In this document: positions 51,128 to 62,300 of the stretch, piece after piece
Layout of the letters: each line of letters opens with the position of its first letter
Position numbering within the stretch: position 1 is the first letter of the stretch
Origin: an uncultured Selenomonadales bacterium
GTDB taxonomy: Bacteria > Bacillota > Negativicutes > Selenomonadales > Selenomonadaceae
NCBI GenBank assembly: GCA_947165145.1
Contig: CAMUZG010000004.1
Span: 1 to 64,000, forward strand
Length of the DNA: 64,000 bases
Direction of reading: 5' to 3'
The notes under the pieces: generated by a model
What the model saw: only the letters and a program-made list of their open reading frames with translations
What the model was told of the DNA's origin: nothing
The model's database searches: none
Translations under genes and position numbers: made by a program

Positions 51128-51207
51128 TGAATATCTGTTCCCCCGCTTTCAAAGCTCGTTCAAGCTCACGAACAAAAAATTTCCAAACGTTCAAAGGAGG
51201 TTGCATC

Positions 51208-51789
51208 ATGATTAAAAAAATTTTCGCGGCAATCCTGGTCGCAACGTTCATTGTCGCGGGCGGCACCGTCACTGCAAAATCATTGTGGGTCGACGGCGGC
51301 ACCAAGAGTTTGTACGCTGACAAAAAAGCTCGCAACGTCGGCGACATCTTGACAATCGTCATCAACGAATCGACAACGCAGACCGCCACGAAGGCACGCT
51401 CAAATTCCAAATCCGGCTCAATCAGCGTCGGGAGCGGCACGGGCATTTTCGACTTCATCAAGGCGTTTTCGGCAAGCGGTTCCGACTCTTTCAAAGCTGA
51501 CGGTTCAGCCACAGACACCAACCGCTTTATCGGGCAAATAACCGTTACCGTCGTCGAAGTCCTGCCTAACGACAACATGATCGTCGAGGGCACGCAATCT
51601 ATCTGGCAAAATCGCGACGAACATAAAATCACTCTGCGCGGCGTCGTGCGCCGTGACGACGTGACAATGAACAATACCGTTCCTTCAACAAAAGTTGCCG
51701 ACGCCACGCTCAAATTCAACGGCAAAGGTCCGCTCAACGCCAAACAACGCCAGGGTATCTTGACGCAAATTTTCAACTTCCTGTTCTGA
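51208..51789 (+). CDS. flgH: Flagellar L-ring protein FlgH (no lipobox cysteine)
   Basis: Forms the outer-membrane L ring around the rod; its presence marks a diderm cell. The 193-residue protein has an export signal (MIKKIFAAILVATFIVAGGT, then VTAKS), and family stretches KARNVGDILTIVINESTTQT, DNMIVEGTQSIWQNRDEHKI and the conserved closing part. Most FlgH proteins are lipoproteins, but no Cys occurs near the cleavage region here. ATG 51208 has AAAGGAGG at ideal spacing; the frame is open upstream without a ribosome site. Confidence 0.93.
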   Translation: MIKKIFAAILVATFIVAGGTVTAKSLWVDGGTKSLYADKKARNVGDILTIVINESTTQTATKARSNSKSGSISVGSGTGIFDFIKAFSASGSDSFKADGSATDTNRFIGQITVTVVEVLPNDNMIVEGTQSIWQNRDEHKITLRGVVRRDDVTMNNTVPSTKVADATLKFNGKGPLNAKQRQGILTQIFNFLF

Positions 51790-51841
51790 GCGCGTCAAAA
51801 AATAATCGTTAATCAACAACCATGAACAAGGAGGTTACATC

Positions 51842-53904
51842 ATGAACACACGCTTTGAAACAATATCAAACCCCCCCAGTCAACTTGTGAGCTTACATTC
51901 GACCTGCAACGCTTCGCCGACCTCAACAGTTTGAGCAAAGACAGTAGCGGCGCATATCTCATCAGCTCCGTTGAAGACTTGAACACTTTGTCAGCTTATG
52001 TCAACGATAAGCATTACTGCGAAGGCTTAACCTTCAAGCAGACGCAGGACATATTCTTTGATGAAGTGGCTGACGGTCAGAGCAACTTCACGCCGATTGG
52101 TAACAGTTCCAACAAGTTCGCAGGCACGTACGACGGTGGTAACTTCAAAATCTACAACCTTGCGATAAATAATCCTTCATGGGGCAATCAAGGTCTGTTC
52201 GGTTGCGTCTTCCAATACGGCACAATTAAAGACGTTCATCTCGTCAACGCGAACATCAGCGGCGATGATTGGGTCGGCGGGCTTGTCGGACAAAACTGGG
52301 GCGGCACAGTCACGGAAGCTTACGCGCTCACTTTGCCCAAAGGCATCACTGCCAGCGAAGATAATGTTGTTAAGGTTTCGGGCAATATTGTTTACATTGG
52401 AACGGAGAATAGCGAAGTCACATTAACATTGTCCTCCAATGTTCTCGAACTCGCTAACATGTGTAAAATCACGGGCATCACGGACGCGACGGCGAACAAC
52501 GACGGAACCTACACTTACAACGCCACGGGCAATGCGACGCTGAAATATTTGGGCTTCCCGAAAATCACGGGACTCACATTTGTTGACGGCGACAGCGGTC
52601 AAGAATATTACAAAATCGCCACGCTCACCGACCTGCAAACTTTGGCTGATTACGTCAACAACGGCGGCGACACGACAGGCTTGACGTTCAAGATCACGGC
52701 TAACATCAGCGGCGTCGACTGCCACATTGGCACGAGCAGTAACAAGTTCAAAGGTATTCTCGACGGCTGTGGCAAGACAATCACAGTCAGCTACAATTCT
52801 ACAACCGAGAACTGCGCGTTGTTCAATTACGTTGACGGCGCGACGATTAAAAAACTCACTGTCAACGGCTCAATCACAACTTCGGCAAAATACGCGGCGG
52901 GTATTGCGGCTCACACGTACGGCACAACGAACATCACCGACTGCATCAGCTCCGTCACGATAACAAGCACAGTCAGCGGCGACGGTATTCACGGCGGCTT
53001 TGTCGGCATAGTTGACGGCGGCACAGTCAGCGGCAATGATTATGTCGGCGGGCTTGTCGGCTTCAACCAAGGCACAGTCAGCGGCAGTTCGTCAGGTGTC
53101 GAAGTCTGCGGCACAGGTGATAATGTCGGCGGGCTTGTCGGCGAAAACAGAGGCACAGTCAGCGAATCTTTGGTTGATGACGTCACCGTCACCAGCTCAA
53201 GTAATGATGTCGGCTCATTTGTCGGATTCAACAGTACCTACTGCAAAGTCAGCGGCTACTATCACAACATCACCGAATTTACAGGCGCAGGCGACGCGAC
53301 GGAAGTTTTCCTAATCAATTTGCCCGAAAATGTCACTGCGACGGGTACGCTGAATTTCGGCAAAAAATATTATGCGGCGGCGGACACAACGATAACTTTG
53401 AACGCGGCGGAAGGTTACACTCGCGGCAACATCACTGTCAACGGCACGCCCGACGATGACGGCGTCTTTACGGTAGACAGCGACACGAACATCACGGCAG
53501 ACGTCACTGCCATTGTCGAGGAAGAAGACTTGAACGAATTCAACGCGACGTTCACGGCAACGATTGTTTACGGCGATGACAACGACGTCATCGTGCTGAA
53601 CAACATCAACAAGAAACCGACCAAGACTGGAAGCTCACAGATTTACCAGAAGAATGACATTGCTGCGGCTACTCTCAAAATTTGGGACACGAGCGGCAGT
53701 AAGCAGGCAGTCCTTTCCGCCGCAAAGCTTAAAAAACTTTTCAAGGACTACGATTATTTATCAGACGAACAACAAGCTCAAGTTACGCGACTCTCAGAAC
53801 TCGTACAACCTGCTAACATAATCACGACATCGGGCGGAGAATCAACCTTCACCAATCCGTTAACGACACCGCTTGCTTTGAACAGCAACAAGCCCAAAGA
53901 TTAA
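51842..53904 (+). CDS. X1: GLUG-repeat exported protein, split by a -1 frameshift at a poly-C tract
   Basis: AAGGAGG and ATG 51842 start a frame reading MNTRFETISN, then a run of seven C, and stop at TGA 51932. From the poly-C run the -1 frame is open to 53904 and reads PPQSTCELTFDLQRFADL, then about 660 residues. Without the shift, the only start is TTG 51931, which has no ribosome site. The full product would be about 690 residues. It has GLUG/beta-helix modules (FAGTYDGGNFKIYNLAINNP, DDWVGGLVGQNWGGTV, GDNVGGLVGENRGTVSE) and the C-terminal domain shared with X2 and X3 (LKIWDTSGSKQAVLSAAKLK, tail NSNKPKD). No signal peptide. Probably surface or secreted; function unknown. Confidence 0.8.
51871..51877 (+). 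other. Poly-C tract (7 C) of X1, predicted slippage site
   Basis: Codon phase AAC CCC CCC AGT. One added C, or a -1 ribosomal slip, joins the ATG frame to the long frame. Confidence 0.85.
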
Positions 53905-53923
53905 TCCAAAGGAGATAAATCAT

Positions 53924-56900
53924 ATGGCAAATCGACAGGGAACTCTCAAAACGCCGCAGGAAGTAATCAAAAGTTTTATGGCGCGCCTAGTCAAGCACGG
54001 CTACACCAGCTCAACATATTCGTTGGGTACGGCAATGTTGGACTCGGCAATCAGAGCGTCATCGCGATACATCAACGCTCAACAAGTTATCGACGCAATG
54101 TTGGCTGACCAAATGTTGGCTGAAAAGATGGCAATTGAAGAAGTTCTCGGCGAAGAATACGCTGACAAAACTTTGGCTGAACTCCCCGAAGATATTCTCT
54201 CTGCCAATGCAAAAAATTACGACCCTCAAAATTTGAGCAACGCTTACGACATTTCTAACGACGCACGCACAACAGTCGAAGCTTTAATCGTTGAGCGCAA
54301 GGCTCAAATTTTCCTCGAAGACTTTTGCGGTATCAAGCTCAATAAAGAGTTTTACTTTGAAGCCGACGGTCTCCATGTGAGCACGCACGACGTAAGCACC
54401 GGCAACGTCGACACGGGCGCAATCACAGGCTCCGACGCAAACATCTCGCTTCCGGCTTACATTTTTGACTCTGATGAAGTGTTTCAGGCAGTCGCCGCGT
54501 CTTATGGTGACAAAGCACAAATTGTCACTGAAACGTTTGAAACCGAAGATGGTCCTGTGGAAATTGAAATACTCGTTATCGGCACGGGCAAAGAGAAGAC
54601 TTCTCAATCCGTCGTGCCCGAAACGTTAATCAACACCTACATCGCCTCGACCGACGCCGCGCAGAATATCAGCACCGGCACACGCAACTGGGTTGTTCAA
54701 GCGACAGCCGCTGACGATACAATCACTTCGGACGGCGCAGACTCAATCAATTCGGGCGCAGGCAACGATCAAATCAACCTCAACAGCAACGGCGCAACCG
54801 TCACATCAGGCGCGGGCTCCGATAAAATTAACGTTGCCGAAAACGTCAGGAACGTCATAATCAATGACCTCAGCTCCGACGACATCATGACAATCAGCGG
54901 CACCTTTGAAGTCGGCGCAGTCACCGTCGAAGACATGATGCTTGTTATCACCGACAAGACCGGCAAACGTAAAATCAGACTCGGCGACTTCGCAAACGCA
55001 ACTGCCGCAACCGTCAACGTCGACGGCAAAGATCAAAAGCTCGACGATTGGCTCACTGACGCGGGAATAAATATCAACGATTTTGCAACGGCGGACGAAA
55101 CCGAGTCTTCCGACAATCCTGCACCTTCAAATGACACGCCGCGAAATTCGGGCAACGCTGTCAATGTCAATCTCGACGATTACAAAAATCTCAAAGAAGG
55201 CGACGCTGTTAAAGTCGACAATCAAGACGTCGGCACGGTATCAAGCTCATATCCCGGTGCGACGACTTTCACGCGCAACGGTTTGACAATTCATCTGCTC
55301 GGCGTATCAAACTCAAAAGACGGCGAACCGATTGACGAAGACGGCAATTCTACTATCACGCAGAAAACTTACGACGAACTCACCACCGACCAAAAGACAA
55401 TCATCGCGGGACTGTTCAAATGGTGGGCGTCCGACTGTCTCACGCTCAACGAAGAAAGCTACGGCATCGGCTTCACCTCCAACACTGCGGGCATAAAAAA
55501 TATCGGGCTCTACTTCTTTGACGGCGACGAAAATAATAAAACTCTTGCCACGGTTTACAATTTCGGCACGAATAATTCCGTCACGGACGGCGCGGTAACT
55601 GATCTCTTCCTCAACGTCAACATGACGTATTACAAAGACATTTTGGCAACCGACGTTGACGGCACGAGCAGTTTTAAAGACGCAAGCTTACTCGACCGCA
55701 CGTTGGCTCATGAATTCACGCACGCCGTAATGTCGACCAACATCAATTACTTTGGTCTCCTGCCCGAATTCGTCAAAGAAGGTATGGCGGAACTTACTCA
55801 CGGCATCGACGACGACCGCGGCTCGGAACTTTTCCTTATCGCCTCAAATGCAGATTTGCTTGAATACGGTCTCTACCTCTACGAACCTGGTGTTCCAAAC
55901 GTCGCCTCCTATTCAAGCGGTTACATGTTCCTGCACTACTTCGCCACACATGCTGCATTGCAGACGATTGATTTGCCCGCGTTCGGCGACATCACCGTTG
56001 ACGTCGACTTCAACAATCTCAACGTGGCGGACGGCAGCGTTCTTTACATCGACACTGCGGAAGCCAATCCGACCATTCAAATCGCCGAAGACATGAACAC
56101 AGCTTTAAGCATTCCCGACCCCAACGAAACGCTCTTGATTCTCGGCACGATAGGCTCAAATAACGGCGAGTTGTATTATTCCATCGACAGCGACATGGTC
56201 AAGCAGAACATCACCACGAGCGCGAACCTTTACAAAGTTTTGGGGCTCAACGCAAATACGAAGCTTAACGGCTCCGCGCAGGACGAATACGTTGAAGTTG
56301 CCGAAGGCGCGACCAAAGTCAACACGGGCGACGGCAACGACAGCGTTCAAGTCACGGGACAACACACCAGCGTTAACACCGGCGCGGACGACGATACCGT
56401 TTACATCTACGACGGCGGGCACAATATTGTTGATCTCGGCGACGGCAACAACGAAGTCGTAATCGAAGGTTATCCCGTCAAAGGCAACGGTAATTACATT
56501 CTCGCCGCAAATTTCGCAAACACGATTATCGGCGGCGACGGCAACGACAGCTTGAACAACGGATACGGCTACGGTTTTCTTGACGCTTACGGCTACGGCA
56601 ATGCTTATCACGCTCATGAATATGCCGGTCAAGATAACTACGGTCAGTATTACGTTTACGGAAGCTATTACGACGATGGCGGCAATCTTGTCCAAGATTA
56701 TATTCCCGTCAACATGGTTCTTTCTAATCAATCCAACTCCTATTACAACGTTGACCTCGGCGACGGCGACAACCAAATCAATTTGGATTACGTCTACGAC
56801 AGTAGCTTAAAGACTGGCGCGGGTAAAGACAATATCAACCTCATATTTGCCGATCATGTCAGCATTGAAACGGGCGCAGAAAACGACTTTGTCTATATCG

Positions 56901-59326
56901 ACAGCGAAGTCGGCACAAACAACATTATCGACACGGACGACGACGCTGACACCGTTATCATTGCCTCGAACGAAAACACAATCAAAACCGGCGCGGGTGA
57001 AGATTTAATCGTCTTCGGCAAGCTGAACGACAGTATGCAGATTTCAAGTTACGCACCGCTCGAAAACAATTTAATCGATCTCGGCGACGGTGACGACGAA
57101 ATCGATTTCGCGGGAACAAACAACACGATTCGCGGCGGCAAAGGCAACGATTATATCGTACAAATCGATGGCAGCACGGGCGGCAACGTCTTCATCTGCG
57201 ATTCCGAATTCGGCAACGACAGCATAGAAGGCTTCCTTAGCAACGACACCATTCACATCGCCGAAAATTACACGCCCATTTACCAAGACAATATCTTGTA
57301 TGTCCTGAGCGGCGACGTCATCAAAGGTACGATTACTTTCGAAGGCGGAACTTTCGACCCAGATAAAAACGTTGTGGCAGATTTGAAAGACAGCGACCTT
57401 GCCTTAAAGACGGATAAAGACGGCAACTATCTCATCGAAACTGCGGACGATTTGAAGACTCTCGCCGATTACGTCAACAACGGCAACGACACGACCAATT
57501 TGACATTCAAGCAGACTGCCGACATTGATTTGAAAGACGTCAACTTCGCGCCAATCGGGTGGTATGACGACATCAACGAAGCGGATTATTTCTTCGCGGG
57601 CACGTACGACGGCGGCAACTTCACAATCAGCAACCTCACAATCAACAACGCGACTTCAGATTATCAAGCTCTCTTCGGCGAAAACGGCGGCACGATTCAA
57701 AACGTCTGCTTGGTCAACGCAAACATCACGGGCAATGATTTTGTCGGCGCACTTGTCGGATACAACAAAGGCACTGTTAAAGATTGCTTGATTGACGGCG
57801 GCTCCGTCACGGGCACCGGCAATAATGTCGGTTCCTTTGTCGGCTTCAACGATGAAGGCACGGTCAGCGGCTACTATCACAACATCAACTTTACAGGTGA
57901 CGCTTCGACGACAGCTACGGAAGTTTTCGTAATCACTCTGCCCGAAAATGTCACTGCGAGCGGCGGCACTCCCGTAACCTTCGGCGAAAAGAATTACTAC
58001 AAGAAAGATTCGACAGTCATTTTGGCTATCGACGAAGAGATTCAATCCAACGCTGTCTACGCGATTGCCGACGAAACTTACACCGTCACGAAAGACGAAG
58101 AAGTTACACCGACCCTCTACATCAGCGTCGACGGTGGCGAATACACGAACGAAGTCGCAAAAATTTCGGTTATCGGCGGCGACGACAACGAAACGATTAT
58201 CAACACGGCAGAATATGTGACGCTCGATGGCGGCGGCGGTAACGATTCACTCGTCGGCAGCGACAACGCGGACGTTTTCGTTTACAGCAGCGGCGACGAT
58301 ACCGTCAAGGGTTTCTCGGCAGTCGACGACACAATCCGTTTGGCGGACGGCATTTCAGTCGACGGCAACCCGCAAGCGGACGGCAACAACTTGACGATTA
58401 ACTTTGCGGGCAGCGGCAAACTCATCATCGAGGGCGCGGCGTCGTTGAATGCTATTGATATTTACAACGCGGACGGCTCCGGTAAGAACACCTACTCTGT
58501 CGAATATATCGGCTTCAACAACGATTCTTCTTCCAAAGCGACGAGCGTTACTGTCGAAAGTGCTTACGGCGACTTGGGCAAACAAAACGCCAACGGTAGC
58601 GAGACATACGCCAAAGTCACCACAATCACAGCTTCGCAGGATAATTCAACAATCATCGGCAACGCCAAAAACAACAAGATTATCGTCGAGGGCGGCTCCG
58701 ACAATATTCTTACGGGCGGACTCGGCAAAGACACGTACAACTTCACCGAGGGCGGCGGCATAATCACGGACTTTGGTATCGGCGCGACAAAGAGCGGTAG
58801 CGGTAAGAAATTTGCGACTTCAACGACGAACAAAAATTACGACCGCACCGACCCCGAAACTTACGCGCGCGGCACCGACGTCGTCAGAGTCAACGGCAAA
58901 GTCAGCGGAATTTACTTTGAACGTGACAGCGACACCGCACAAGACGCAACGTTCACGGCGGTCATCACTTACACGTCTAAAGACGGCGACGAACAAATTG
59001 TTGTGCTCAACGAAATTGCGAAGAAGCCGACCAAAACCAATTCCAACCCCGACAAGGTAGTTTATCAGACGAACGACGTCGCCGCGAAGTCGCTCAAGAT
59101 TTGGGATACGAGCGGCAGTAAACGTCCGCTTATTTCCTCCACGAAACTCAAGAAACTTTTCAAAGACGACGACGAATTGACGACCTGCCAAAAGGCTCAA
59201 GTTTATACTCTCACCGAGCTCATCAAGCCCGCAACCGACATCATCACAACGACAGGCGAAGGCTCAACTTTCACTAATCCGTTAACAACACCGCTTGTTT
59301 TGAACAGCAACAAGCCCAAAGATTGA
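53924..59326 (+). CDS. X2: 1800-aa RTX-like protein with a gluzincin metalloprotease motif and GLUG module
   Basis: AAAGGAG and ATG 53924. Order: a unique helical N-terminal domain (about 1-190, MANRQGTLKTPQEVIKSFMA onward, no signal peptide); RTX-like Asp/Gly repeats (about 260-340, DGADSINSGAGNDQINLNSN); a protease region with LAHEFTHAVM (zinc ligands H596, H600) and PEFVKEGMAELTHG (likely third ligand Glu); long RTX-like stretches (about 780-1130, TGDGNDSVQVTGQHTS, VDLGDGNNEVVIEG) with a Tyr/Gly-rich segment near 890; a GLUG module (about 1180-1330); more RTX repeats (VTLDGGGGNDSLVGSDNADV); and the shared C-terminal domain ending NSNKPKD. Calcium binding and type I secretion are inferred from the repeats. 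No poly-C tract. Confidence 0.85.
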   Translation: MANRQGTLKTPQEVIKSFMARLVKHGYTSSTYSLGTAMLDSAIRASSRYINAQQVIDAMLADQMLAEKMAIEEVLGEEYADKTLAELPEDILSANAKNYDPQNLSNAYDISNDARTTVEALIVERKAQIFLEDFCGIKLNKEFYFEADGLHVSTHDVSTGNVDTGAITGSDANISLPAYIFDSDEVFQAVAASYGDKAQIVTETFETEDGPVEIEILVIGTGKEKTSQSVVPETLINTYIASTDAAQNISTGTRNWVVQATAADDTITSDGADSINSGAGNDQINLNSNGATVTSGAGSDKINVAENVRNVIINDLSSDDIMTISGTFEVGAVTVEDMMLVITDKTGKRKIRLGDFANATAATVNVDGKDQKLDDWLTDAGININDFATADETESSDNPAPSNDTPRNSGNAVNVNLDDYKNLKEGDAVKVDNQDVGTVSSSYPGATTFTRNGLTIHLLGVSNSKDGEPIDEDGNSTITQKTYDELTTDQKTIIAGLFKWWASDCLTLNEESYGIGFTSNTAGIKNIGLYFFDGDENNKTLATVYNFGTNNSVTDGAVTDLFLNVNMTYYKDILATDVDGTSSFKDASLLDRTLAHEFTHAVMSTNINYFGLLPEFVKEGMAELTHGIDDDRGSELFLIASNADLLEYGLYLYEPGVPNVASYSSGYMFLHYFATHAALQTIDLPAFGDITVDVDFNNLNVADGSVLYIDTAEANPTIQIAEDMNTALSIPDPNETLLILGTIGSNNGELYYSIDSDMVKQNITTSANLYKVLGLNANTKLNGSAQDEYVEVAEGATKVNTGDGNDSVQVTGQHTSVNTGADDDTVYIYDGGHNIVDLGDGNNEVVIEGYPVKGNGNYILAANFANTIIGGDGNDSLNNGYGYGFLDAYGYGNAYHAHEYAGQDNYGQYYVYGSYYDDGGNLVQDYIPVNMVLSNQSNSYYNVDLGDGDNQINLDYVYDSSLKTGAGKDNINLIFADHVSIETGAENDFVYIDSEVGTNNIIDTDDDADTVIIASNENTIKTGAGEDLIVFGKLNDSMQISSYAPLENNLIDLGDGDDEIDFAGTNNTIRGGKGNDYIVQIDGSTGGNVFICDSEFGNDSIEGFLSNDTIHIAENYTPIYQDNILYVLSGDVIKGTITFEGGTFDPDKNVVADLKDSDLALKTDKDGNYLIETADDLKTLADYVNNGNDTTNLTFKQTADIDLKDVNFAPIGWYDDINEADYFFAGTYDGGNFTISNLTINNATSDYQALFGENGGTIQNVCLVNANITGNDFVGALVGYNKGTVKDCLIDGGSVTGTGNNVGSFVGFNDEGTVSGYYHNINFTGDASTTATEVFVITLPENVTASGGTPVTFGEKNYYKKDSTVILAIDEEIQSNAVYAIADETYTVTKDEEVTPTLYISVDGGEYTNEVAKISVIGGDDNETIINTAEYVTLDGGGGNDSLVGSDNADVFVYSSGDDTVKGFSAVDDTIRLADGISVDGNPQADGNNLTINFAGSGKLIIEGAASLNAIDIYNADGSGKNTYSVEYIGFNNDSSSKATSVTVESAYGDLGKQNANGSETYAKVTTITASQDNSTIIGNAKNNKIIVEGGSDNILTGGLGKDTYNFTEGGGIITDFGIGATKSGSGKKFATSTTNKNYDRTDPETYARGTDVVRVNGKVSGIYFERDSDTAQDATFTAVITYTSKDGDEQIVVLNEIAKKPTKTNSNPDKVVYQTNDVAAKSLKIWDTSGSKRPLISSTKLKKLFKDDDELTTCQKAQVYTLTELIKPATDIITTTGEGSTFTNPLTTPLVLNSNKPKD

Positions 59327-59342
59327 TTAGGAGGCAATCATC

Positions 59343-62300
59343 ATGAAACGCTTTGAAATAATCACAACCCCCCACAGTCAACCACAAGATTTACGTTTGA
59401 TTTGCAACGCTTCGCAGACCTCAGCAGTCTACAAACCGACGACAGCGGCGCGTATTTAATCGGCTCCGTTGACGATTTGAAGACTTTGGCAACCTACTCA
59501 TCTGAAAGCGGGCACAACTGCGACGGCTTGACGTTCAAGCTCACGGCGGACATCACGTTCAGCTACACGAGCGACACCGATAATAACTTCACAGGAATCG
59601 GCTCATCATCAAGCAACTGCCAATTCAAGGGCACGTTCGACGGACAAGGCTTTACAATCAGCGGCATTCGCATTTACAAGACAGGATCAAACTTTAACGA
59701 CAAAAATTGCGGGCTGTTTCGCTACATTGAAGGCGGCACCATCAAAAATGTCACGCTCTCGGACACCAAAATAACAGGATACAATAGTGTCGGCGGGTTT
59801 GTCGGCTACAACAGCGGAGGCACAATCGAAAATTGCACCGTCACGGACAGCGTCATTATCGGCGACGTTCAATCCAATTCCTCCAATCACGGCGGGATTA
59901 TCGGTTATGATGTCGGCGGTCAAATCAAAAACTGCGTGTCCTCCGCCACGGTCGTTGCTTCCGGAAGTTCTTGCACTGCTTACGGCGGAATTATCGGTGG
60001 TCAACTTGGCTACGTAACCAATGTGACGAACTGCCTTGTAATCAACGCCAATGTCAAAGCGACATATTCAGTCGGTGCGGTGTACGGTCAAAGGAGTTCA
60101 GGCTCTTTCACAGGTTGTTGCTCTTACAACACCACAGTCAACGGCGACGTCATGACCGACGCCGTTGTTCTCACCGTGCCCGCAGGAGTTACGGCTGTCG
60201 ACGGCGGCGTTTCTCATGACGGCAAAATCTACGCCAAAAAGAACTCGACCGTGACTATTACGTTGTCCGTCGATTCAAGCAACTATTTCATCTTCTCAGG
60301 CATTAGCGGCGCGACCAAAAATTCTGACGGCACCTACAAATACACGGTGGGCGAAACCGATGCGACGCTTATCATTGACGGCTTGCGCAAAGTTGACGGG
60401 CTGACTTACAACTCAACAGATGGTTGCTACGAAATTTCTTCTGCCGCCGCACTCAACGAACTTGCCGCTTTCGTTAACGCAGGCAACAACTGCGCGGGCT
60501 TAACGTTCAAGCTCACGGGCGATATAACTTTCAATCACACAGACGATTGGAACAATGTCAACAGCACCGAAAGCAATTTCACTGCCATCGGCGACAAAGA
60601 TCATGGGTTCTCGGGCACGTTCGACGGACAAGGCTTTACAATCAGCGGCATTCGCATTTACAAGAGCGGTAACACCAACGCCGACGGTTGGCAGGGACTG
60701 TTCGGCAATATCTACACCTATTACGTGGATGGTGTCAATTATGAAGGCACAGTCAAAAACGTCACGCTGTCCGACACGCGAATCACAGGTTGGCAAGAGG
60801 TTGGCGGCATTGTCGGCTACAACGTCGGCATCGTCGAAAATTGCCACGTCACGGACACAGTCGCCATTCACGCCGTGCAATATGGTTCCCATTATCACGG
60901 CGGCATTGCGGGCGAAAATGTTAACGCCTCCACAATCAAAGACTGCACGTCCTCCGCAACAATCACGACTTCGGCAGAATATTGCAACCAATACGGCGGC
61001 ATTGTCGGTCGCAACGAAGGCACGTTGGAAAATTGTCTCGCGCTGAATGCAAACATCACCGGCTCATCGAACGTCGGCGCGATTATCGGTATTGACAGCG
61101 GCGGCAAGAATACGAACAATCTTTACAACAACTGCATCGTCACGAACTATGACAACTCAAACGTGACAACAAATATCGGCGTCGGTGCCACCAACAACAA
61201 TTCTTCCGACAGAACGGGCGCGGAAATTGCCTGCATAATTAATTTGCCCGAAAGCGTGACGGCTGACTCGGGCATTTTGTACGGCGGCAAACTTTATGCG
61301 ACAAGCGGCGCGACTGTCCTGTTGATGCCGAAGCCCGGTTACCAAATCAACAGCGTAACGGGCAGCGATAACGTCACTGACAACAGCGACGGCACCTACT
61401 CCGTAACGGTTCAAGACGGCGTGACTGTCGACGCAGGTTTGGACAACACGGAAATAACTTATATCGGCGCAGACGGCAATGAGGTTGTCATCACGGCAAG
61501 CCAATTCATAACGGTGTGGAATAGCGGCACAAGTTGGGGATCGGGCACTTACGTTGTCAAAAGCGACGTGACGATTGGCGCGATAAGTTGCGCGGGCGAC
61601 GAAATCAATTTGATTCTCTGCGACGGCGCGGCGCTTACCGTAAACGACGGAATTAATGTCGGCACGCTGAACATCTTCGCGCAGAGCAAAGGCACAGGTA
61701 CGCTCAATGCAAACAGCACAAGCAGATATTCCATTAATTGCGACAAGCTGAATGTATGTGGCGGCAAAGCGAATTTCAACGCATTAACAACGGGTAAAAT
61801 TTGCCTTCAAATAAACGACGGTAGTGATAACGGCGTGAACATAAACGGCGGCGAAGTTTCCTTCACGAATAACCATGACTCTTATGCCACAGTTTGGTTT
61901 GAAGGCTCAAACAGCGGCTTCAACGTCAACGGCGGCAAAGTTACCGTCACAAATAACGGCTCTGGAATTGCCATTAGCGGTCACAACAACCCTGCCGCAA
62001 CGATAAATCTGAACGGCGGCACAATGTCCGTCAGCAACAACCCAATTATTTATTGCCCCATTAATCTCGGCGAAGGTTGCAAGCTTATCGACGAAGACGG
62101 CAACGTTTACGACAGCTCAACCGCAAGCGACACGCTCAAAACTGTTTTGCGCGGACACACCGTCACGACACTTGACGCGACGAATTATCTGATAACTGTC
62201 CCCGAAGGCGTCACTGTCACGGGCGACAACGTCAATCAAATCAGCGGCAAATATTTTTCGACGGCGGGCAACGTCACCTTGACAATCGGCAATAGCGCGG

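Noticed and set aside
51931-53904. Internal TTG start for X1 (and TTG 59402 for X3) instead of a frameshift
   Set aside because: Neither TTG has a ribosome binding site, while the upstream ATGs have AAGGAGG/AGGAGG, and conservation in the long frame extends upstream of both TTGs to the C tract.
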